The position numbers and the translations under genes were made by a program. The notes beneath the pieces were generated by a model. The model ran no database searches. It had not been told where the DNA came from and saw only the letters and a list, made by a program, of their open reading frames with translations. DNA of 64,000 bases from Ottowia oryzae (GTDB taxonomy: Bacteria; Pseudomonadota; Gammaproteobacteria; Burkholderiales; Burkholderiaceae_C): assembly GCF_003008535.1 (NCBI RefSeq), contig NZ_CP027666.1, forward strand, positions 806,001 through 870,000. The letters run 5' to 3'. This document shows positions 24,051 through 31,064 of the stretch, one piece after another (within the stretch, counting starts at the first letter, position 1; each line of letters starts with the position of its first letter).

Positions 24051-26129
24051 ATGGACGCCAGCGCGCCCCCGGCCGATCGCCGCGCGCTGGCGCCTGGGCG
24101 CGTGTCGCTGAGCCTGGCACTGCGCTGGCTGCGCAGCGTGTGGCGGCGCTGGATGCTGTGGGGCCTGCTGTCGCTGCTGGTGCTGGTCGTGCTGGGGGTG
24201 CTGGTCTGGCTGGCGCGCGGCCACGAGATCGACCAGGTTCAGCGCGCGCTGGAGCGCGACAACGCCGACGCCTTGCAGGTGCTGCGCAACGGCTTTGCGC
24301 TGAACGTGCAGGATCTGCATGGCCTGAGCGCCATACCGGGCGGCGAGGACGAATGGCGCACGGCCGCGCACAAGCTGCTTGAAAACCACCGCGAATGGCT
24401 GCGCCTGGAATGGCGATCACCCACCCTGGGCGTGCTGGCCATGTCCGACAGCCCTTACTACCCGCGCCTGGGTGCGGTGGATGAGCGGCTCAGGGGCGAA
24501 GCCGACATGGGCGCCGCGCAAGCCTGCACCAGCGCACGCAACCTCGGTGGCCCAGCCTACGCCCCCAGCCATTTCGTGACGCGCGACAACGGCGTAGGTG
24601 AAGAGGTGATGGCGCTGTGCCTGCCGCTGATGCAGGGGCCACGGCGCGTGGGCTATCTGGTGGCCACTTATTCGCTGGCGGGGGTGATTTCGCACATGCT
24701 CGGGCCGCAGTTCACGCGCCGCCAGCTGGTGGCCTTCACCGAGCTGGACGGCACGCGCCTGGCCGTGGTGGGCGCCCCGCGCCGCGGCGCACGCTTGTTC
24801 GTGACCCAGCAGATCCTCGACCTGCCGGGTAACGCCATGATGCTGCGCATGGAGGGCGGGCGCCCTCCGCCCGACGTTTTTCCTAACGTGCTGACGGCGC
24901 TGGTCACGCTGCTGTCGATCGCGCTGGTCACCGTGCTGGTGCTGTTGGTGCGCGACTTCCGGCGCCGCCAGCTGGCCGAGGCCGGGCTGGCGCAGGCGCT
25001 GGCGTTTCGCAAGGCGATGGAGGACTCGCTCGTCACCGGCCTGCGCGCGCGCGATCTGGACGGCACCATCACCTACGTCAACCCGGCGTTCTGCGACATG
25101 GTGGGCTACAGCGCGCAGGAGTTGATCGGCCAGCCCACGCCCGCGCCCTACTGGCCGCCCGAGAACGCGCACGAGTTCCGCCACCGCCAGGCCATTCGCC
25201 GCGCGGGCGAAATGCCACCGCGCGAGGGGGTCGAATCGGTCTTCATGCGCAAGGACGGCACGCGCTTTCCGGTGCTGATCATCGAGGCGCCGCTGATCAC
25301 CGCGCAGGGCGGCCACACCGGCTGGATGGGCGCCGTGCTGGACCTGACCGCGCAGCGGCGCGCGGAAGAGCTGTCGCGCGCCAGCCATGAGCGCCTGCAG
25401 GCCAGCGCGCGCCTGGCCACCGTGGGCGAGATGGCGTCGCTCATGAGCCACGAGCTGAACCAGCCGCTGGCCGCCATCTCCAGCTACGCCACCGGTTCGC
25501 TGAACCTGCTGGACGCCGAAGGCGCCGCCACGGCGCGCGATGCCACCATGAACGACGTGCGCGTGGCGCTGTCGCGCATCGCCGAGCAAGCTGGCCGCGC
25601 GGGCAAGGTCATCAACAGCGTGCACGACCTGGTGCGCCGCCGCACCACCACGCGCCACGCGGTGGCGCCCTACGCGCTGTTCGACGCCATCCTGCCGCTG
25701 GTGCACCTGCAGGCGCACAAGCTGCGCGTGAAGGTGCAGCTGAACGTGCCGCCCGATCTGCCGGATGTCTGGTGCGAGCCCACCATGATCGAGCAGGCGC
25801 TGCTCAACCTGGCGCGCAACGCGATGCAGGCCATGGCGGAGGTGCCCGGCGAGCGCCGGCTCACGCTGGCCGCCCAGCGCGTGCCCGCGCAGCCCGGCCA
25901 GACGCGCGACGCGGTGCTGTTCAGCGTGGCCGACACCGGCACCGGCATCAGCGAAGAGGTGGCCCAGGCGCTGTTCACGCCGTTCTTCACCACCAAAACC
26001 GAAGGCATGGGGCTGGGCCTGTCGCTGTGCCGCACGGTGGTGGAGCAGCACGGCGGCGCCATCGCCCACCGCGCCCACGTGCCGCGCGGCACCGTGTTCA
26101 GCTTCACGCTGCCCGTGGCGCGGCGCTGA
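24051..26129 (+). CDS. Orphan PAS-domain sensor histidine kinase
   Basis: Membrane-bound two-component sensor of 692 residues. TM1 is near residues 33-54 (LWGLLSLLVLVVLGVLVWLA), a sensory loop of about 225 residues follows, and TM2 is near 282-302. A PAS domain (ITYVNPAFCDMVGYSAQELIG, about 330-440) leads to the HisKA phospho-acceptor H467 in SLMSHELNQPLAAISSY. The ATPase domain carries the N box (LLNLARNAMQAM), G1 (VADTGTGIS), F box (FTPFFTTK) and G2 (GMGLGLSLC). The HELNQPL form belongs to the DctB/FixL-like group. The ATG at 24051 follows GAGAGG that overlaps the amidase stop. No response regulator is next to it; the neighbouring gene is ilvA on the other strand, so its partner must lie elsewhere. 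Confidence 0.93.
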   Translation: MDASAPPADRRALAPGRVSLSLALRWLRSVWRRWMLWGLLSLLVLVVLGVLVWLARGHEIDQVQRALERDNADALQVLRNGFALNVQDLHGLSAIPGGEDEWRTAAHKLLENHREWLRLEWRSPTLGVLAMSDSPYYPRLGAVDERLRGEADMGAAQACTSARNLGGPAYAPSHFVTRDNGVGEEVMALCLPLMQGPRRVGYLVATYSLAGVISHMLGPQFTRRQLVAFTELDGTRLAVVGAPRRGARLFVTQQILDLPGNAMMLRMEGGRPPPDVFPNVLTALVTLLSIALVTVLVLLVRDFRRRQLAEAGLAQALAFRKAMEDSLVTGLRARDLDGTITYVNPAFCDMVGYSAQELIGQPTPAPYWPPENAHEFRHRQAIRRAGEMPPREGVESVFMRKDGTRFPVLIIEAPLITAQGGHTGWMGAVLDLTAQRRAEELSRASHERLQASARLATVGEMASLMSHELNQPLAAISSYATGSLNLLDAEGAATARDATMNDVRVALSRIAEQAGRAGKVINSVHDLVRRRTTTRHAVAPYALFDAILPLVHLQAHKLRVKVQLNVPPDLPDVWCEPTMIEQALLNLARNAMQAMAEVPGERRLTLAAQRVPAQPGQTRDAVLFSVADTGTGISEEVAQALFTPFFTTKTEGMGLGLSLCRTVVEQHGGAIAHRAHVPRGTVFSFTLPVARR

Positions 26130-26136
26130 GTTGTAC

Positions 26137-26206
26137 TTGAAATTGCTTTGATTTTGATAGCTGCCAGCGCTGGTGGCGCAAGCGCTGGGAGCCAATTTTT
26201 TCTATA
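26137..26206 (+). repeat. Dispersed GATAGCT-family repeat between convergent kinase and ilvA genes
   Basis: A well-preserved copy: TTTTGATAGCTGCCAGCGCT, GGTGGCGCA, AGCGCTGGGAGCCAATTTTTT. It ends in a run of T and lies between convergent genes, so it may also serve as a terminator. Confidence 0.8.
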
Positions 26207-26245
26207 GAACGTCGACGTGCCTGGCCGCGGCGCGCACCGTCTGAG

Positions 26246-27448
26246 TCACCCCATCAGCCGCGCCTGCATGCCCTGCGCGTTCAGCGCCGTCAGCAGTTCC
26301 TGCACATGCGCCGCATCGCGTGTTTGCAGCACCATCTCGATCTCAACGTGCTGCGCTGCCAGCAGCGTGAAGGCGCGTTGGTGGTGAATCTCCTGCACGT
26401 TGGCGCCCGCCTGCGCCACCAGCGCCGTCACCCGCGCCAGCGAGCCCGGTACATCGCGCGTGTTCACCACGATGCGCGCCAGCCGGCCCGAGCGCACCAT
26501 GCCGCGCCCGATGATCGCCGCCAGCAGCATCGGGTCGATGTTGCCGCCCGACAGCACCAGCCCCACCCTGCGCCCGGCAAAGCGTTCGGGGTGGCGCACC
26601 AGCGCGGCCAGCGCCGTGGCGCCCGCGCCTTCGGCCAGCGTCTTCTCGATCTCCAGCAGCATCACGATGGCCTGTTCCACGTCGCCTTCGTCCACCAGCA
26701 GCAGCTCGTCCACCAAGTCGCGGATCACCGGCAGGCAATGCGCACCGGGCGCGCTGACGGCAATGCCTTCGGCAATGGTGCTTTCGCCGCGCGGGTGCGT
26801 GCTGCCCGTGACGGCGTTCACCGCGCCCGGAAAGCGCTGCGTCTGCACCCCCACGATGCGAATGCCCGGCTTGATCGCCTTCCCGGCGGTAGCCACCCCG
26901 CTGATCAGCCCACCGCCGCCGATCGGCACGATCAGCGTGTCCAGCCCGGGCTGCTGCGCCAGCATCTCCAGCGCCAGCGTGCCCTGGCCCGCCATGATGG
27001 CTTCGTCATCGAACGGGTGCACGAAGGTCAGCCCCTGCTCGGCCGCCAGTTCGCGCGCATAGCTGCTGGCTGCGTCCAGCGTGTCGCCGTGCAGCACCAC
27101 TTCGGCGCCAAAGCCGCGCGTGCGCGCCACCTTCACCCCTGGCGTGAAGCGCGGCATCACGATCACCGCGCGAATGCCCAGCCGCTGCGCGTGAAACGCC
27201 ACCCCCTGCGCGTGGTTGCCCGCACTCATGGCGATCACGCCCTGTGCGCGCTCCTGCGCGGTCAGCTGCGCCAGCTTGTTCAGCGCACCACGCTCCTTGA
27301 ACGACGCGGTGAACTGCAGGTTCTCGAACTTCAGGAACACCTGCGCCCCGGTCAGCTGCGACAGCGTGCGCGATTCCACGCAGGGGGTGTTCAGCACCTG
27401 GCCTCGCAGGCGTTCGGCGGCTTGTTGGATGTCGGTCAGTTGCAGCAT
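26246..27448 (-). CDS. ilvA: Threonine ammonia-lyase with C-terminal ACT domain
   Basis: PLP enzyme of 400 residues converting L-threonine to 2-oxobutanoate and ammonia, the first step toward isoleucine or threonine breakdown. The PLP lysine is K51 in FTASFKERGALNK, the phosphate-binding loop is VPIGGGGLISG and the serine-rich end LSGGNIDPML is present. Residues about 325-400 (IVVNTRDVPGSLARVTALV) form a single ACT-type domain. The size matches the short threonine dehydratase form rather than the long E. coli IlvA with two ACT-like modules, so it may be biosynthetic or catabolic. Start at 27448 fits family N-termini (TDIQQAAERLRG). A dispersed repeat lies just upstream. Confidence 0.92.
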   Translation of the reverse strand: MLQLTDIQQAAERLRGQVLNTPCVESRTLSQLTGAQVFLKFENLQFTASFKERGALNKLAQLTAQERAQGVIAMSAGNHAQGVAFHAQRLGIRAVIVMPRFTPGVKVARTRGFGAEVVLHGDTLDAASSYARELAAEQGLTFVHPFDDEAIMAGQGTLALEMLAQQPGLDTLIVPIGGGGLISGVATAGKAIKPGIRIVGVQTQRFPGAVNAVTGSTHPRGESTIAEGIAVSAPGAHCLPVIRDLVDELLLVDEGDVEQAIVMLLEIEKTLAEGAGATALAALVRHPERFAGRRVGLVLSGGNIDPMLLAAIIGRGMVRSGRLARIVVNTRDVPGSLARVTALVAQAGANVQEIHHQRAFTLLAAQHVEIEMVLQTRDAAHVQELLTALNAQGMQARLMG

Positions 27449-27484
27449 GGCGCCATTGTGCGCTGGCCGATGGCACGGGGTTGA

Positions 27485-27537
27485 TTCCTATTTTGATAGC
27501 TACTCGCGCTTTATGGACGGGCACCAGCGCCTGAAAA
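27485..27537 (+). repeat. Dispersed GATAGCT-family repeat next to the HTH gene
   Basis: Copy with TATTTTGATAGCTACTCGCGC, a short centre and CACCAGCGCCTGAAAACG, ending four bases before the stop codon of the leftward HTH gene and 36 bases upstream of ilvA. It marks the left boundary of the restriction-modification locus. Confidence 0.7.
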
Positions 27538-27540
27538 CGT

Positions 27541-27966
27541 CTAAAGATCCTCGGCGCCGCCATCGCCGCCGCGCTGCGGCCCGTGCACCTTGGCGAAGGT
27601 CAGGATTACCTCGCGGATCAGCTTGCGCTGCGGGGCCGGCAGTTGCAAGAAGGCGTCGAAAGTCTCGCGCTCCAGGTAGCCCACGCCTTCGTCCCAGCGT
27701 TTCTGTTCTGCGCGCAGACGTCTCAAATTCCGGTCGCCAAAGCGCAACTGGTGCGGCTCTACCTTGAGCCAATGGGCCAGCACCTGCAATTTGTCCTGTT
27801 GGGGAATGGACTGTCCGTTCAGCCACTTCCAGGCCGTTTGCCGCTGAATCGGAGCACCCGCCCATTCGCGGTTGAACCCACGTTCCAGCACTGCAGCGCT
27901 GGGCGCTACGCGCCGCGCTTCCAGCGCCGCGCGCAACCGCGCACTGAACTCTTGCTTCTCATCCAT
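27541..27966 (-). CDS. Small HTH regulator divergent from the type III methyltransferase
   Basis: Protein of 141 residues starting MDEKQEFSARLRAALEARR. The segment from about residue 30 to 75 (QRQTAWKWLNGQSIPQQDKL then VLAHWLKVEPHQLRFGD) reads as a lambda-repressor/XRE-like helix-turn-helix, followed by a charged helix (DRNLRRLRAEQKRW) and a C-terminal helical part (RKLIREVILTFAKVHG). No signal peptide. It is divergent from the methyltransferase gene across 89 bases and therefore is a candidate controller of the R-M locus, though homologues of this type also occur near integrated elements. An in-frame open region upstream has no credible start. Function as autoregulator is inferred from position. 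Confidence 0.75.
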   Translation of the reverse strand: MDEKQEFSARLRAALEARRVAPSAAVLERGFNREWAGAPIQRQTAWKWLNGQSIPQQDKLQVLAHWLKVEPHQLRFGDRNLRRLRAEQKRWDEGVGYLERETFDAFLQLPAPQRKLIREVILTFAKVHGPQRGGDGGAEDL

Positions 27967-28055
27967 GCCGTCTAGTGGGCATGGGGTGTGGGTCTGGATG
28001 TCCCTTACAGTTGACGTTCTGTGTTTCTTTTCAGGCGACAAAAGTCGACTGACGT

Positions 28056-30218
28056 ATGCCCAAGTCCCTCCTCGAACAACTCTCCGACATCGTCGCCAAC
28101 GGGCGCAAGCAAGCCGAACGCATCCTCGAAAGCCTGGAAACCCGCCAGCGCGTGCGCCTGCAGACGCGCGAAGTGGTGCTGCCCGCCCGCGACAGCGCCG
28201 CGCAGGACTGGGTGATGGCACAAAAGCGTGCTGCGCACCAAGAGGTGTTTGCGCCCGGCCAGGCCAGCCTGCTGGGCAGTGCGCAGGCCACGCTGGGTGC
28301 TGCGCCCGGCGGCGATGCCCCGTGGATGAACCGCCTGATCTACGGCGACAACCTGCTGGCTATGGCCGCGCTGCTGGCGGGCGACGAGCACACGCCCAGC
28401 CTGCGCGGCAAGGTGGATTTGATCTACATCGACCCGCCGTTCGACAGCAAGGCCGACTACCGCACCAAGGTCACCCTGCCCGGCGTGGAACTGGAGCAGC
28501 GGCCCACGGTGATCGAGCAGTTTGCGTATTCGGATACCTGGGCGGACGGCACGGCGTCGTATCTGGCGATGATTACCCCGCGATTGATTTTGATGCGGGA
28601 ATTATTGGCGGATACCGGGTCGATTTATGTGCATCTGGATTGGCATGTAGGGCACTACGTGAAGCTGGTGATGGATGAGGTGTTTGGACGAGAAAATTTT
28701 CAGAATGAGTTAATTTGGAAAAGAACATCTGCCCGCAGCGATTCGGAGACATACAACCATATTCACGATGTGATTTTCTTCTTCTCAAAATCAGAAAACC
28801 TTCACTTCGAGACGCAATACGGAGAATACGAATCCAGCTATCTTGAGACAGCATATCGAAACATTGAAGAAGGGACAGGACGCCGATATACGCTTAGTGA
28901 TTTGATGGCAGCCGGTGTACGGAATGGCTCTTCTGGGATGCCATGGCGCGGAATTGACCCGAATTTACGGGGCAATCATTGGAAGTTCCAGATTGCAAGA
29001 CTCGACGAATTAGATGCAGCAGGAAGAATTGCGTGGCCTAAAAAGGAAGGAGGAATTCCGAGGTACAAAAGATACCTCGATGAAATGAAGGGAATCCCTC
29101 TTCAGTCCATTTGGAGTGACATAAATCCTGTCGCATCCCAATCAATGGAGCGCATAGACTACAGCACACAAAAGCCGTCAGCACTCCTAGAAAGAGTTAT
29201 TGCCAGTTCATGCCCTGCAAGCGGTGTTGTCGCAGATTTCAATGGAGGCTCTGGCACCACCGCCGCCGTCGCCGAAAAACTCGGTCGTCGCTGGATTACA
29301 TCCGATATCGGAAAACCCGCCTGCATGATTATGCGCAAGCGCATGATCGACCAGGAGTCCAAACCTTTCTACTACCAAGCCATCGGCGATTACCAAGTCG
29401 AAGCCGCCAAGACCCATTTCGGCAAGCGCGATTTCCGCATCGGCGACCTGTCGCAAATCGTGCTCTCGCTCTACGGCGCCTTGCCCCTGCCGCCCGAGGC
29501 CAACCCGCAGCGCAACTTAGGCCAGATCACGGGCGTCGATTTGGGCGGGCGGCGCGGCAGCAAGACGCTGGTGCTGGCCGATTCGCCCAACAAACTCACG
29601 GGCGCGGCCACGCTGAAGAAAGCCATCGCCCAGCGCGACAACCTGCTGGGTGGTTGGGACCGCGTGGTGGTGCTGGGCTGGAACTTCGAGCCCTCGATTG
29701 GCGAAACCATCACCGCCCTTAACGACGACCGGCTGGAGGTGCTGGTGATCCCCCCCGACCTGCTGGACCGCCTGCGCAAGAAGGGCAACAGCGTGGAGAA
29801 ACTGCGCGGTCAGGTGCGCTTTTCCAGCCTGCAATACCTGACGCTGCACCCCATCGAACACACTGTGCGCGGAAGTGAGGAAACACTGACGGTGCGCCTG
29901 AAGAACTACGTGCTGCTGTCGCCCGAGGCCATCAACCTGGACGACGCCAACCGCGCCAAGCTGCAAGCGGTGGCCAATGCCGAGCCGCTGGCGCTGATCG
30001 AATACTGGGCGGTGGACCCAGACTACGACGGGCAGGTGTTCCGCTCGGTCTGGCAGGACTACCGGGGCAACGCCGCCAACGATGCCGATCCGCTGCGCGT
30101 GGTGACGCAGGCGGTGCTGACCGTTCCAGCCAAGCACGGGCCGCGCAGGGTGTGTGTGCGGGTGGTGGATGTGTTTGGGTTCGAGGCGGAAGTGGCGACG
30201 ACCGTCGAAGTGAGATGA
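28056..30218 (+). CDS. mod: Type III restriction-modification DNA methyltransferase with mosaic specificity region
   Basis: Adenine-N6 DNA methyltransferase of 720 residues, beta class, probable Mod subunit that gives sequence specificity to the whole R-M complex. Motif IV DPPF (LIYIDPPFDSK, near residue 125) precedes motif I FNGGSGTT (near 394), the order of beta-class enzymes; the target-recognition region lies between. The C-terminal part (GDLSQIVLSLYGALPLPPEA onward) is typical of type III Mod partners. Bases from about 28560 to 29260, covering this central region, are clearly AT-richer than both ends (counted lines 38-45% GC against 73% at 29521-29580), suggesting replacement of the recognition region by recombination. 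The start lacks a strong ribosome site. Mod and Res are separated by an opposite-strand gene. Confidence 0.92.
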   Translation: MPKSLLEQLSDIVANGRKQAERILESLETRQRVRLQTREVVLPARDSAAQDWVMAQKRAAHQEVFAPGQASLLGSAQATLGAAPGGDAPWMNRLIYGDNLLAMAALLAGDEHTPSLRGKVDLIYIDPPFDSKADYRTKVTLPGVELEQRPTVIEQFAYSDTWADGTASYLAMITPRLILMRELLADTGSIYVHLDWHVGHYVKLVMDEVFGRENFQNELIWKRTSARSDSETYNHIHDVIFFFSKSENLHFETQYGEYESSYLETAYRNIEEGTGRRYTLSDLMAAGVRNGSSGMPWRGIDPNLRGNHWKFQIARLDELDAAGRIAWPKKEGGIPRYKRYLDEMKGIPLQSIWSDINPVASQSMERIDYSTQKPSALLERVIASSCPASGVVADFNGGSGTTAAVAEKLGRRWITSDIGKPACMIMRKRMIDQESKPFYYQAIGDYQVEAAKTHFGKRDFRIGDLSQIVLSLYGALPLPPEANPQRNLGQITGVDLGGRRGSKTLVLADSPNKLTGAATLKKAIAQRDNLLGGWDRVVVLGWNFEPSIGETITALNDDRLEVLVIPPDLLDRLRKKGNSVEKLRGQVRFSSLQYLTLHPIEHTVRGSEETLTVRLKNYVLLSPEAINLDDANRAKLQAVANAEPLALIEYWAVDPDYDGQVFRSVWQDYRGNAANDADPLRVVTQAVLTVPAKHGPRRVCVRVVDVFGFEAEVATTVEVR

Positions 30219-30234
30219 GTGTGTGCTGCTGCAC

Positions 30235-30444
30235 TCAAGCGGACGGCGCGAGTTTGCATGCACCGGCGCGCGTGGGCGTGGCAAACGCCAGCGCCGCCAA
30301 TTCACGCTTGCTGGCCAGCAGCAATTCGATTTCGGATGGTGTCAGCTCCCTCGGTCCTTGCAAGGTACCGAGCTTCTGATTCAGTAAGCGCGTCGAAGGC
30401 GTGAGCGAATCGCTCGATCCACCATTGTTCAAGTTCAGTTCCAT
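30235..30444 (-). CDS. Possible small overlapping gene, 69 residues
   Basis: Open frame starting MELNLNNGGSSDSLTP with a good ribosome site (GAGGA, eight bases ahead of ATG). It reads TPSTRLLNQKLGTL and RELTPSEIELLLASKRELAAL, which look like ordinary helical protein rather than GC-artefact sequence. It overlaps the last 143 bases of the phosphoribosyltransferase-like gene in another frame, and that gene's C-terminus (LTESEARYLARTEGADTIRNRI) also looks genuine. Either both are translated, with the small protein coupled to the first, or this is a shadow. No family recognised. Confidence 0.42.
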   Translation of the reverse strand: MELNLNNGGSSDSLTPSTRLLNQKLGTLQGPRELTPSEIELLLASKRELAALAFATPTRAGACKLAPSA

Positions 30445-31024
30445 GTTTTGTCCTCAGTTCATGCAGGCGCTCGGGCGTGAGGGCCAGTTTGGCCGAATGG
30501 GGTTTGCCGGTCAACACAACCGCCGCCAGCACGCGGCCTCCGTTCGACTCGATGTGGCCCTTGAGGTTCGCCAGCGTGCCGCCCATGCCGATGAAGTCGT
30601 CCACCAGAACATATTCACCGCCCGGCTGGACGGCTCCGGCGAACCGGGCCTGCCGCGCCAGGCGCGAAAAGCCATCTGCCCCCGTGTGGCCCACGGCATT
30701 GATTTGCAGCACGCCGTTGTCCACGGGCCAGCTCAAAGTCTTGCTCAGTTCGTCGGCAAAGATTTCGGGAATGGCATTGACGCCTTCTCGCTCATAGGCA
30801 TGGGCGCTGACCAGCGTCGGCACGTGTCCTTGCATCAGGTTCAACAAACGCTGATTGGCTTGATCGCTCATCGTGTCGTTGACCAGCGCCAAAGCGGCGG
30901 CGCCGCTCCCTGTCTTGGCCGCCCAGTACGCCGGGTGCTGCTTCACCGCCGATTCGCTGGCGTGAATCAGCACGTCGGGAAAGGCGCCCCAGGGCGTGCG
31001 GGGTGGCGGGGGCGGGTGCGGCAT
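30302..31024 (-). CDS. Phosphoribosyltransferase-fold protein inside the R-M locus
   Basis: Protein of 240 residues. Near residues 138-153, EYVLVDDFIGMGGTLANL is a type I phosphoribosyltransferase PRPP-binding loop (hydrophobic strand, two acidic residues, then small residues and Thr). The N-terminal part (KQHPAYWAAKTGSGAAALAL) resembles segments I recall from phage and conjugative polyvalent proteins carrying such domains. Catalytic role, purine or pyrimidine substrate, and any defence function are not readable. It lies on the opposite strand between mod and res, converging on mod and diverging from res. Start ambiguity: ATG 31024 is preferred because ATG 31066 would overlap the res start; both are in frame. 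A 69-residue frame overlaps its 3' end. Confidence 0.75.
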   Translation of the reverse strand: MPHPPPPPRTPWGAFPDVLIHASESAVKQHPAYWAAKTGSGAAALALVNDTMSDQANQRLLNLMQGHVPTLVSAHAYEREGVNAIPEIFADELSKTLSWPVDNGVLQINAVGHTGADGFSRLARQARFAGAVQPGGEYVLVDDFIGMGGTLANLKGHIESNGGRVLAAVVLTGKPHSAKLALTPERLHELRTKHGTELEQWWIERFAHAFDALTESEARYLARTEGADTIRNRIAAGQQA

Positions 31025-31064
31025 GGCGCCAATTTTCACATGCACATTTTTTGGACGGCCCTTC

